DNA of 16,125 bases from Candidatus Zipacnadia bacterium (GCA_029821415.1 JALGTJ010000037.1:1-16125), one strand, 5' to 3'; positions 7,462 through 15,635 are shown, counted from the stretch's first letter. The notes: generated by a model from the sequence alone, not told the origin. Program-made: numbers and translations.

Positions 7462-8394
7462 ATGGCTGCCGAGCAATCATTAGACAGAAAGTGGCCCTGC
7501 CTGGGCCTACCTGCTAATCTGGAAGTGCCGACTCAGTGGGAGGCACTGCTGGCCGAAATAGAGACAGGTTGGCGACGGGTTATCATCATCGGGGCAACCG
7601 ACACCGGTAAATCCACTCTCAGCCAGTGGCTGGCTCAGCAGTTGTCAAGCCAGGGGCGGGTCGCCATGCTTGACGCTGACGTCGGTCAGTCGCGCATCGG
7701 GCCACCTGCCACAGTGGGCTGGCGATTTGCTGAAGCCAAGCAGGGTGAGTTCTACTTCGTCGGTGACGTCACTCCGGCAGCATGTCCAGCCGACTGTGTG
7801 GCCGGCACCGTGCGCTTGGTGCAACGTGCCGAGCGAGCTGGCGCGGACTACGTGATAGTCGACACCAGTGGCTTTGTAGACGGCCCGTACGCCCTATCCT
7901 TGAAAAAAGCCAAGATTGAACTGCTTTCGCCAGCTTTGGTAGTAGCCATCGCCCCACCCAGACGCCTCAGCCACTTAACTGATCCGTTCACCCGTGATGA
8001 GTCAATCCACACATTTGCTTTGGAACCGTTGACCTGCTGCAAGGAAAAGCCACGGCAGCAGCGCCAGCGCTGGCGACAGCAGCTCTTTGCCGCGTGGCTT
8101 TCTGGTAGCCACAACCAACAAATAGACTGGCAGGACAGATCGCTTATCAATCTTCCCGACCGTCACCATGTACAGCAGGCCGGGGCTGATGAACTACGAG
8201 GGCTGCTGATTGGCCTATTAGATGAGCAGAGGATCGGCCAGGCTCTGGGCCTGCTGCGAACAATTGACTATCACAACCGACGCCTGACAATCCTGGCGCC
8301 ACCTGAGGCACAGCAAGCGCCGACTATCCAGTTCGGGCGCCTGCGCCTGGAGCCTGACGGTACGGCCATACCCGGACGCCCTGCCTTCCTTTGA
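7462..8394 (+). CDS. Clp1/Grc3-type P-loop polynucleotide 5'-kinase
   Basis: The protein has 310 residues. A Walker A motif GATDTGKST (44-52) is followed by MLDADVGQSRIGPPATVGW (69-87), the hallmark of the Clp1_P family where the Asp and Gln contact nucleotide and acceptor. VIVDTSGFVDG (131-141) supplies the Walker B-like strand. KIELLSPALVVAIAPPRRL (151-169) matches the conserved segment that follows. Relatives phosphorylate 5'-hydroxyl ends of RNA or DNA in eukaryotes (Clp1, Grc3/Nol9) and archaea; bacterial members are less common and their targets are poorly known. The gene lies 22 nt after the DUF72 gene. ATG 7462 has only a weak SD, so coupling to upstream translation is likely. The acceptor (RNA or DNA) cannot be read from the sequence. 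Confidence 0.82.
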   Translation: MAAEQSLDRKWPCLGLPANLEVPTQWEALLAEIETGWRRVIIIGATDTGKSTLSQWLAQQLSSQGRVAMLDADVGQSRIGPPATVGWRFAEAKQGEFYFVGDVTPAACPADCVAGTVRLVQRAERAGADYVIVDTSGFVDGPYALSLKKAKIELLSPALVVAIAPPRRLSHLTDPFTRDESIHTFALEPLTCCKEKPRQQRQRWRQQLFAAWLSGSHNQQIDWQDRSLINLPDRHHVQQAGADELRGLLIGLLDEQRIGQALGLLRTIDYHNRRLTILAPPEAQQAPTIQFGRLRLEPDGTAIPGRPAFL

Positions 8395-8477
8395 AATCAG
8401 CACTGCTGCGCACAGGCGCGCCGACCGTGACACCGTTTGCCACAGAGTGCCACTGACTGGAGGGAACAGACCGACCA

Positions 8478-9893
8478 ATGACTAGCAACAATTATGAGCA
8501 ACTTATCGGCAGCATCAGGGAGCTGCTGGCGATGCGGCGCCGCTGCCCGTGCGGGCGTGTTCACGAAACTCCCACCCAACAGGTGGTGATCGGTAGAGGT
8601 GCGCTTGACCGGCTTCCACAGGTGATCAGTGAGCTGAAGCTGACAGGCGCGGCTCTGTTGGTGGCGGACAACAACACATTCCAGGCTGCCGGTGAGCAGG
8701 CGCTTAGTATACTTCGTCAAGCTGCTAACGATGTTGAGGAGTTATTAATTGAACCGGAATCAGGACAGAGGCAGGTCGAAGCCAGTGAGCTGCCGATTCA
8801 GTTGGTTGGGCAGAAAGCTGCCGACTGTCATTACTTGGTGGCAGTCGGCAGTGGCACAATAAACGATATTGCCAAGGCGGCTTCAACACAGCTTGGAGTG
8901 CCCTACGTGGCGGTGGCCACGGCCGCTTCTATGACCGGATATTCGTCGGGGCTTGCTGCTCTGACCATCGCAGGAATCAAGCAAACAGTCCCAGCTACCC
9001 CACCCTTAGCCATAATTGCAGACACCGAGATAATCGCTGCTGCGCCCCGCCAGATGTGCGCCGCTGGCGTCGGTGACTTGCTCTCACGCTCTCCCAGCAG
9101 CACCGACTGGAAGCTCGCCTCTGTGCTGCGCGGAGACTATTTCTGCCCCTGGATCGCCCAACTTGCCGCGCAAGCCGACCGGCAGTGTCGCGAAGCCGTC
9201 GGCGAAATCTGCCAGGGCAGGCGAGATGCCTTGGAGCTACTGATGAGCGGGTTGGTGCTGGCGGGAGTTGCCATTACGATGGCCCAAACCTCTGCGCCTG
9301 CCTCGGGCGGGGGACATCTGATCTCTCACTACTGGGATATGACTGCCGCGACGCGCGGCCGGCACCACAGCCTCCACGGCCTCCAGGTCGCACTCGGTGA
9401 CCTGATCTGCACTACCCTTTACGAGAAGCTCTGGCCGCGTATTGGAGAGATTGACGTAGATAGGCTCGTGGCCGCACGCCCGCCAGTGGCAGAGTTCGCC
9501 CGCCAGACCCACGAACATTATGCGCCCCTCATCGGGCCGGAAGCAGCGCAGCAGGTAACTCAGACTGCAACCAGCAAGTACGCCATAGGCGACCAATTGC
9601 GCAGGCAACTGGAGCTGGTAGTAAGCGAGCCGGAGGGAACATGGGCCCAGTTAGAGCCGTTGTTTACTTCGGGACAGCGACTTAGGGAGCTATTCAGCAA
9701 AGCGGGCCTGCCCCGGACGTTGGGGGAGTGCGGCATCAGCCTGGAGGAGGCAGAATGTGCCTACCGTTTTGCGAGCCGGCTCCGCGACCGCTACACGGTG
9801 TTGGATCTGGCTTATGACTTGGGCCTACTTGACGAGCTGTACGAGGAAGTGTTCACCGAGGCTGGAGTAGTTAGCCAGCCAGCGGCACAGTAG
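8478..9893 (+). CDS. sn-Glycerol-1-phosphate dehydrogenase (AraM/EgsA family)
   Basis: The protein has 471 residues, longer than typical AraM (near 400) through C-terminal helices. It belongs to the iron-containing-alcohol-dehydrogenase-like fold. It shows the NAD(P)-binding AVGSGTINDIAK (122-133), PYVAVATAASMTGYSSG (142-158) and the metal ligands Asp200 (GVGDLL), His280 (SGGGHLISHYWDM) and His300 (HHSLHG). Spacing of these residues is close to that of the archaeal enzyme. The usual SGSEH is SGGGH here. The enzyme reduces dihydroxyacetone phosphate to sn-glycerol-1-phosphate, the archaeal-type lipid backbone; in Bacillus AraM it feeds a prenylglyceryl phosphate. The cysteine pair near residues 23-25 (RCPCGRVHE) is common in bacterial forms. 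An SD-like GGAGGG lies 13 nt upstream. It follows the kinase gene by 83 nt. Confidence 0.88.
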   Translation: MTSNNYEQLIGSIRELLAMRRRCPCGRVHETPTQQVVIGRGALDRLPQVISELKLTGAALLVADNNTFQAAGEQALSILRQAANDVEELLIEPESGQRQVEASELPIQLVGQKAADCHYLVAVGSGTINDIAKAASTQLGVPYVAVATAASMTGYSSGLAALTIAGIKQTVPATPPLAIIADTEIIAAAPRQMCAAGVGDLLSRSPSSTDWKLASVLRGDYFCPWIAQLAAQADRQCREAVGEICQGRRDALELLMSGLVLAGVAITMAQTSAPASGGGHLISHYWDMTAATRGRHHSLHGLQVALGDLICTTLYEKLWPRIGEIDVDRLVAARPPVAEFARQTHEHYAPLIGPEAAQQVTQTATSKYAIGDQLRRQLELVVSEPEGTWAQLEPLFTSGQRLRELFSKAGLPRTLGECGISLEEAECAYRFASRLRDRYTVLDLAYDLGLLDELYEEVFTEAGVVSQPAAQ

Positions 9894-10021
9894 CATAAGC
9901 ATAGCGGCTGACTTACCCAATATGGCGCCTGATGGCATTGCCAGACAACCTCCTATGCTGGCGAACCACTTACAGCCGGTCCGAAGCTGGTAATGCAGCA
10001 TACATTGCTGAGCGGAGTTAG

Positions 10022-10050
10022 TTGACTACTCGTAAGCTTTCTGATAAGAT
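10022..10050 (+). promoter_or_regulatory. Promoter of the HNH gene, predicting a near-leaderless mRNA
   Basis: A -35 box TTGACT (10022-10027, five of six) and a -10 box TAAGAT (10045-10050, four of six) are spaced by 17 nt. The predicted start, about 7 nt beyond the -10, is at 10057-10058, only 2 to 3 nt before the ATG at 10060. No SD is present, in agreement with leaderless translation. Confidence 0.5.
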
Positions 10051-10059
10051 TTAGCCGCT

Positions 10060-10605
10060 ATGAGCGACGGCAACGCCGATGGCCGAGTACTGGTATTGAA
10101 CCAGAATTACGAACCGCTCAATATCTGTCGCTGGCAGCGGGCGATAACGCTCGTATACCTGGACAAGGCAGTGGTAGTGGAAGCCGATTCGCGTGTGCTT
10201 CACTCGCCGTCGGTCACCATACCGATGCCGTCAGTGGTACGACTGGTACACCATATCCGCCGGCCCTTGCCCGAGGTAAAGCTCTCCCGGCAGAGCCTGA
10301 TGGAGCGGGACAACTACACCTGCCAGTACTGCGGCAAAAAAAGCCGAGACCTGACCGTTGATCACGTTATCCCCCGCGAGCGCGGCGGCCGCCACGAATG
10401 GACTAACCTGGTGGCTTGTTGCCGAGACTGCAACAACCGCAAAGGCAACCGGACGCCGCGCGAGGCGGGTATGAGCCTATTACGCCGTCCCCAGCGACCG
10501 CACTTTATCCCCTACTTAAGCTTCTCGGTGATGCGTCAGGCGCTCGCTAACGAGGTCTGGCGCGACTACCTTGAGCCATTCGCGCCTCATCTGGTACCCA
10601 AGTAG
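10060..10605 (+). CDS. HNH endonuclease family protein
   Basis: The protein has 181 residues. The N-terminal part begins VLVLNQNYEPLNICRWQRAI, typical of a widespread bacterial HNH family, followed by a conserved IPMPSVVRL segment. The HNH core is complete: zinc-binding CQYC (88-91) and CCRDC (120-124), DHVIPRERGG with catalytic His102, Asn116 in the middle strand, and Asn125 plus Lys128 in CNNRKGN. HNH enzymes cut DNA with a metal ion. The biological target of this family is not settled, and no methylase or other restriction gene is adjacent, so a restriction role is not supported. The gene appears to have its own promoter and no SD. ATG 10060 is the only start that keeps the whole conserved N-terminus. 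Confidence 0.9.
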   Translation: MSDGNADGRVLVLNQNYEPLNICRWQRAITLVYLDKAVVVEADSRVLHSPSVTIPMPSVVRLVHHIRRPLPEVKLSRQSLMERDNYTCQYCGKKSRDLTVDHVIPRERGGRHEWTNLVACCRDCNNRKGNRTPREAGMSLLRRPQRPHFIPYLSFSVMRQALANEVWRDYLEPFAPHLVPK

Positions 10606-10665
10606 CGGCGTAGCCCAGATTCGTTGATAGTCGCCTTCTGTCACTCTTCGGCCCTGCAAGCAAGC

Positions 10666-10681
10666 TGAGAAGGACTTCTCA
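10666..10681. promoter_or_regulatory. Perfect dyad upstream of the fucosidase gene; possible operator
   Basis: TGAGAAG (10666-10672) and CTTCTCA (10675-10681) form a perfect inverted repeat with a 2-nt centre, 65 nt before the fucosidase ATG. A TTGGCA (10685-10690) resembling a -35 box lies just downstream, though its -10 partner (TAACAA at 10706) is weak. The size and symmetry fit a dimeric repressor site, or a short RNA hairpin. No regulator gene is nearby. Confidence 0.3.
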
Positions 10682-10746
10682 CAGTTGGCAGGAACCCTTC
10701 TGCCGTAACAAGCGAATTCCACTTCGGACCACAGGAGGGATTACAG

Positions 10747-12033
10747 ATGTCTGCATCTTCTCCCACAACATTGGGGAACACCGAATGGTTTGTACACGAC
10801 CGCTTTGGCATGTTCATCCACTGGGGAATCTACGCAGCCGCTGCCCGCCACGAATGGGTAAAGAAGTACGAAGAGATGACCGACGAAGAGTACCAGAAGT
10901 ACTTTGACCACTTCAACCCAGACCTGTATGACCCACAGAAGTGGGCGCGGCTGGCCCGCCAGGCGGGGATGAAGTATTTCGTCATCACCACCAAACACCA
11001 CGACGGATTTTGCCTCTGGGATTCGCAGCTTACCGACTACAAAGCCACCAACACTCCTTACGGACAGGACCTCATTGCACCTATGGTGGAGGCATTTCGA
11101 GCGGAAGGGCTAAAGGTTGGCTTTTACCACTCGCTGATTGACTGGCACCATCCACACTTCCCTATTGATGCGGTTCATCCTCAGTGCAATGATGAAGAGG
11201 CACTGAAGACCAACAAAGACCGCGATATGGCCAAATACGTCGAATATCTTCATGGTCAGGTACGAGAACTACTCACCAACTACGGGAAGATTGATGTGAT
11301 GTTCTTTGACTTTTCGTACTCTGATACGAAGGGGGAAGGACTGCTGGCCCCCGGCAAAGGCAAGGATGACTGGCAGGCAGAGAAGCTGATTGCGATGGTC
11401 CGCGAGCTGCAGCCGGGGATCGTTATCAACGATCGTACCGAAATCCCGCAGGACTACATCACACCCGAGCAAGTCCAACCCGAAGGCCCGCTCACCGTGG
11501 ATGGCAAGCCAGTAGTATGGGAGGCCTGCCAGACCTTCAGCGGCAGTTGGGGTTATTACCGCGACGAATACACCTGGAAATCGGCGCAGATGCTCGTCCA
11601 GATGCTGATTGATGGTGTCGCCAAGGGCGGCAACCTGTTACTCAACGTCGGGCCTAACGCCCGCGGCGAGATCGACCCGCGCGCAGTGGAGCGGCTGGAG
11701 GCGATAGGCGAGTGGATGCGCCTGCATAATCGGTCAATCTATGGTTGCGGGCCTGCCGATTTCCCTGCACCCCCGGATTGCCGCTACACCCAAAATGGCA
11801 ATCGGCTGTACCTGCACATCTTTGCCTGGCCATTCAAGCATATACAGCTTAAAGGCCTGGGGGGCAAGGTTGAGTATGCGCAACTGCTTAATGATGCCTC
11901 GGAGATTCAGTTCACCGAAGGCGGGCAGGCCCATCCGGCGTTGCCCCAGGAAACTACTGAGACAGTTGTTCTGGAGCTGCCAGTAGCCAAACCGCCGGTG
12001 CTTGTGCCCGTGATTGAACTGTTTCTTAAGTAA
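10747..12033 (+). CDS. Alpha-L-fucosidase, glycoside hydrolase family 29
   Basis: The protein has 428 residues and opens WFVHDRFGMFIHWGIYAAAA, the GH29 start of the TIM barrel. KYFVITTKHHDGFCLWDS (77-93), the conserved His-His-Asp substrate-binding strand, follows, then VGFYHSLIDWHH (124-135). The likely catalytic nucleophile is Asp188 in VMFFDFSYS, at the place of the usual WFDG-like motif. GGNLLLNVGPNARGEI is also typical. A small C-terminal beta domain ends near 428. The enzyme removes alpha-L-fucose from glycans with retention. No signal peptide is present, so it acts inside the cell on imported oligosaccharides. ATG 10747 has a perfect SD AGGAGG 8 nt upstream. It is followed by a strong bidirectional terminator. 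The acid/base residue cannot be assigned by eye. Confidence 0.92.
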   Translation: MSASSPTTLGNTEWFVHDRFGMFIHWGIYAAAARHEWVKKYEEMTDEEYQKYFDHFNPDLYDPQKWARLARQAGMKYFVITTKHHDGFCLWDSQLTDYKATNTPYGQDLIAPMVEAFRAEGLKVGFYHSLIDWHHPHFPIDAVHPQCNDEEALKTNKDRDMAKYVEYLHGQVRELLTNYGKIDVMFFDFSYSDTKGEGLLAPGKGKDDWQAEKLIAMVRELQPGIVINDRTEIPQDYITPEQVQPEGPLTVDGKPVVWEACQTFSGSWGYYRDEYTWKSAQMLVQMLIDGVAKGGNLLLNVGPNARGEIDPRAVERLEAIGEWMRLHNRSIYGCGPADFPAPPDCRYTQNGNRLYLHIFAWPFKHIQLKGLGGKVEYAQLLNDASEIQFTEGGQAHPALPQETTETVVLELPVAKPPVLVPVIELFLK

Positions 12034-12039
12034 AGCAAG

Positions 12040-12067
12040 ACGAACGGGGCCAGCCGGCCCCGTTCGT
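12040..12067. terminator. Bidirectional intrinsic terminator between convergent genes
   Basis: A perfect 12-bp GC-rich stem, ACGAACGGGGCC (12040-12051) and GGCCCCGTTCGT (12056-12067), encloses a 4-nt loop. It starts 7 nt after the fucosidase stop and ends 2 nt before the stop of the minus-strand esterase gene. The T-run is short on the plus side (TTCTAT) and minimal on the minus side (TCTTGCTTTA), but position and stem strength argue for a shared terminator. Confidence 0.8.
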
Positions 12068-12068
12068 T

Positions 12069-13931
12069 CTATATCAGTTGGTCGGCAAGCGCCTTCTCCA
12101 AGTCGCCGGTGGTGCAACGGGCCAGCAGGCCAGGCAACACCCCGTGGACGCCATCCTGATAGCGGTAAAAGCGGTTCTCTACGAAACTGTCTACATCAGG
12201 GATACCACCGGGCAATTCCAGTCCGACAGATTCATCAAGTAGGGCCGCCAGCGTCGCATAGATGGCAGCAGACCCGGGATCCGCGTAGAGGTTGACCTGC
12301 GTCGGCGTCAGTTCCTGCCGCGCAAATTCGACGGCCCGCAATAGATCGAACACCCGCATCGCGCAGAGGCTGTCACCCAGAAAGACAGCTTCGCACAAGA
12401 GCTTGAAGTTGGTGCCATAGTACCAGTCGCGATCCCGTGCTCCGAGCTTGCGCGGCATAAGCGCTCCCCAGCCTCGTACGTCCAGCACCAGCACTTGCTG
12501 GCCCGCCTGGCAGCGCTGGCGAATCCAGCTCTCCCGTCGGGGAGCATCGGAGGTGCCACCAGCAAAAAGAGCGATAGTTAGAGGCCGTGACTCGGGGGCA
12601 TCGCCCGCAGGATGCAAGTGCAAGTACAAACCGACATTGATAATATCTCGCTCCGACCACCACCAGTACTTCTGGCAATACAGATCCGCTTCGTATATCG
12701 CTCCATAGACACGCGGATGGAACTCGACGGGTTGGCGGCCATCGTTGACCTGCGCGGAGAGCCAGTCGCGAAGCTGCTCCACGCTGTGCCGCTCGCTGAG
12801 CTGCTGCTGACGCTCACGCCGGTTGAGCTGCCAGACAGTGGTCGTTGCAGGATCATCGCCCAGCAATTGGCCGGTTTCAGTAGCCCATAGTTCTTCGGGG
12901 GTGAAGAGCTTAGATTCCCGCCAGGTCAATTCGTCGGCTGACTTGCCTTGCAGGTGCTGGCAATTATCGCCGGCGTCAAATAGTTCGTAGATGCGCCGGG
13001 CCCGCTCCAGTGAATACTCCGCACCTTCCAGCGGGAAGTAATCATAAGCAACAGCACCTACCAGCACCGGCTTGGGCGCCATTACTGCCAGATAATCGTC
13101 GTGGTCAATACCGGCGGCACTGGTGCCTGGATAGATCTGCTCGGCATCCTGAGCCTGGCCGGTCCACATATAGTTGCGGCGGTGCATTATGAAGGTGGCA
13201 GGGACCGCAGCGGCAATGCGCGGATCGCCCAACATCATCATTGTGGTCTGGGTACCTCCTCCACTGCAACCGGTCACGCCAATCCGCTCCGGATCAACTT
13301 CGGGCAGCGACTGGAGCAGGTCAATACCGCGCATCGCATCGTGCAGGAAATAGCGGGTCAGTGACTGGCCCAGCCACCAGCACTGGACACCTTCGTAACA
13401 GTGCTCATGCGTGCTGGCAGGGATAAGTGCCTGCCCAGTGTTGGGGTCGAAGTACTGGTAGCGCTCGCCCTGCCCTAGTGGATCAATGTTAAGCACAAAC
13501 AGCCCATTTCTGGCCAAGTGCTGGGAGACATTCTGGTAAGACGAGTAAGCCTTGGCTTCAGGGGTATGGCCGTTGAGAAAGAGCACGGCGGCTGCCGGAC
13601 TTGCAGCCTCATCAGGCACGTACAGATTCGCGGTAACGTACCACCCGGGCAGACTCTGATACAGAAGCTTGCGAATGGTGAAGCCTTCAGCACGCAGCTC
13701 GCCACGATAGTCAGGCTCCAGCGGACAGTCGGCCTGAGGCAACCCACCGATGCCTGCCAAGAAAGTATTGCGTACGTGCTCACGCCACTGCTCAAACTGC
13801 GCAATAGTCTCAATCTGGTCCTTGTGGGCATTTCCCTCAGCCAGAGCCTGGTCATAGCGGTTGTACAGGTGCATCTGAAGCTGAACCTCTACGTCGTACC
13901 AACCGTCAAGATAGGGGCCAAATGTTTGCAT
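12069..13931 (-). CDS. Two-domain alpha/beta hydrolase, acetylxylan-esterase-like
   Basis: The protein has 620 residues. After a helical N-terminal part, the first alpha/beta-hydrolase domain (about 85-345) contains AVLFLNGHTPEAKAY, an oxyanion-side GHxP segment, and the nucleophile elbow VTGCSGGGTQT with Ser223. A likely acid Asp297 (AVAYDYFP) follows; His326 is a tentative base. The second half (about 400-610) repeats the fold (LTIALFAGGTS, VLDVRGWG, CAMRVFDLLRAVEF, VNLYADPGSAAIY) but has no convincing catalytic Ser elbow, so it is probably structural. Related proteins in polysaccharide-degrading bacteria are called acetylxylan esterases; the true ester substrate is unknown. No signal peptide is seen. 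ATG 13931 has SD GAGGTGA (13941-13947) about 9 nt upstream. It is convergent with the fucosidase gene. Confidence 0.85.
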   Translation of the reverse strand: MQTFGPYLDGWYDVEVQLQMHLYNRYDQALAEGNAHKDQIETIAQFEQWREHVRNTFLAGIGGLPQADCPLEPDYRGELRAEGFTIRKLLYQSLPGWYVTANLYVPDEAASPAAAVLFLNGHTPEAKAYSSYQNVSQHLARNGLFVLNIDPLGQGERYQYFDPNTGQALIPASTHEHCYEGVQCWWLGQSLTRYFLHDAMRGIDLLQSLPEVDPERIGVTGCSGGGTQTTMMMLGDPRIAAAVPATFIMHRRNYMWTGQAQDAEQIYPGTSAAGIDHDDYLAVMAPKPVLVGAVAYDYFPLEGAEYSLERARRIYELFDAGDNCQHLQGKSADELTWRESKLFTPEELWATETGQLLGDDPATTTVWQLNRRERQQQLSERHSVEQLRDWLSAQVNDGRQPVEFHPRVYGAIYEADLYCQKYWWWSERDIINVGLYLHLHPAGDAPESRPLTIALFAGGTSDAPRRESWIRQRCQAGQQVLVLDVRGWGALMPRKLGARDRDWYYGTNFKLLCEAVFLGDSLCAMRVFDLLRAVEFARQELTPTQVNLYADPGSAAIYATLAALLDESVGLELPGGIPDVDSFVENRFYRYQDGVHGVLPGLLARCTTGDLEKALADQLI

Positions 13932-13986
13932 AATACTCGTTCACCTCAGTCAATAATTGTAGTAGGCGCAAACAACTTTTGGAAGT

Positions 13987-15535
13987 TCATGGCACAAACA
14001 GATACAGCTTTACGTACGCATCCCATACCGGCCGGCGCAGCAGGCGGCTGCGCCAACGGCAGACAGTTGGCGAAAGCGGCCTGAAATTGAATACCTGAGC
14101 CTGGCTGGCTTTTCGAGCCAATTCAGCGCGGATTTGGTCAGTCATCTGTCGCGGTAATTGTGCACCGCGATCGCGGGCGACCAGCCAGATGCGCTGCCTG
14201 CTTTGCGGAAACTGCTGGACCGGCTTCATATCCGCAACAGGCACCGGGAGCCGATACTCAACCATAGTTGTGTCATCAGCCCAGGCGGCGAAACGAGGCA
14301 TCGTAGCACTCTATGACTACGTCACCGGGCTGCCAGCGTGCTCGCACAGTGCTCACGACCTGCTGCCATGGAACATTGTAGGCAGGATTTAGAAACTGCT
14401 CACCCGCGAAGTAGTTGTGTATTCCATATAAGTCTCCGGCAAAAACCAGCCCCACCAGTATTCCAGCCAGCAGCGGAGTGCGCAGGGCCTCAGCACCACG
14501 CGCCATCAGGATGTAGGCAAAGGGCAGGGCGAATAGCGCGACACTGGTCACCCGCACAATCGGTTCGGAGCGAGCGGCGGTACTAAAGACGAGCGCGACT
14601 GCCACAATTGCCGCTGGCCAGGTCCACAACTTGAGCCAGCGGCCCGGATGGCGGTCGCCGCGTGCGCCGACAAAGCCAGCTACCAGCAATGTGACGCCGG
14701 CCAGGAAGACCGGCACCGTAATATAGAACCGCCAGGGATCAGTATTTTCGCCAACAATAGCTGCATACACCGGCAGGGCCAGCTTGACCCCCAGGCCGTA
14801 CAGCGTCCCCCCCAGGTGAGCAGTTTGAGGAATACGAGAAACGGCGGAGACCGAGTGAACCAGCCTCTCCGCCAAGGGGGCAAGCGCCATAATGGGCAGG
14901 GCGGCAGACGCCAGCCAGCGCAGCAGATAGCCGGGTTGGCTGCGGCGAGCAGTGCAAAGCAATAGCAAGTAACCGGGCAGAAGCAGCGAGGCGGCAACGT
15001 AGTTAGTCCACAACAGTGCTGCAGCGGACAGGCCCAATAAGATATAGTGCCACCAGCGGCCCGCGGTTGCCGCCAGCAGTAGCAAGTAGGCGACCAGCAG
15101 AAACAGGGCAGTAGTCATTGCGAAATAGCGAGCCGTACGCAGGTACAGCAGACCCAGCGGTGAAAGCACAAACAGCCACAGCGCCAGTAAATCGGCGGGG
15201 GACTCTAATAGCCGGCAAGCCAGTAGCCACACAAGCACCACTGCCAACAGCGCCCACACAACCGAAAACGAACGCAGTGCCACATCGCCGGAGCCGAAAA
15301 GGTCGGACCAGTGCATCAGCAGCCAGTAATAACCAGGAGGATGGAAGGCATCCCGGTGTATGTATTCGGGCCTGGCGATGTGTCCGGCCGTGATGCTCTC
15401 GTCAAGCCAGAAGTCAGGATGGCCCAGGTTTGACCACATAAGCCCAGCGAAGGTGACAAACCCTGCTGCAACGGCGAGGATGCGAAAGCTGGGACGACCG
15501 AACAGTCTCGTTATTTGTCGCTGTAGATGGCTCAT
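13987..15535 (-). pseudogene. Membrane GT-C (ArnT/PMT-like) glycosyltransferase with a C-terminal frameshift
   Basis: From ATG 15535 the frame runs 419 residues to a TGA at 14276-14278. It has about ten hydrophobic segments and the GT-C motifs FWLDESITA (42-50, Asp-Glu of the first periplasmic loop) and DAFHPPGYYWLL (62-73). These are typical of transferases using polyprenyl-phosphate sugars or related donors at the outer face of the membrane. The frame ends abruptly after GDVVIECYDASFRRLG. The next frame continues with DDTTMVEYRLPVP, then RIWLVARD, and ends AYVKLYLFVP at 13987, matching the small C-terminal soluble part expected in the family. One base too many in the GGG at about 14280-14282, or two lost, would explain the break. 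A protein truncated by about 100 residues could still be made. No good SD is seen. Confidence 0.8.
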
Positions 15536-15635
15536 TCGCGGAGGCTACCATTAGAGAAGCTGCTTCGGACTACAAGCCCTCACCCACCATCGCCTTGGCA
15601 CCGGCAAGTGGCTGGTACCGCAACGGCAAAGAGCA

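Noticed and set aside
10060..10605. HNH gene as part of a restriction or anti-phage system
   Set aside because: No methylase, nuclease partner or other defence gene lies beside it; the family is widespread outside such systems.
12373..12890. Several open frames antisense or out of frame within the esterase gene
   Set aside because: All lie inside a strongly supported coding region and show only arginine/serine-rich shadow translations.
13956..13984. Promoter for the esterase (TACAAT on the minus strand)
   Set aside because: The -10-like hexamer has no acceptable -35 at 16 to 18 nt; TTGTTT is only 8 nt away.
13518..14084. Plus-strand open frame of 188 codons crossing the esterase start and the glycosyltransferase end
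   Set aside because: It is antisense to two supported genes, has no family likeness and reads like a shadow frame.
14270..14300. Programmed ribosomal frameshifting in the glycosyltransferase
   Set aside because: No slippery heptamer or downstream structure is apparent, and such control is not known in this family; an indel is simpler.
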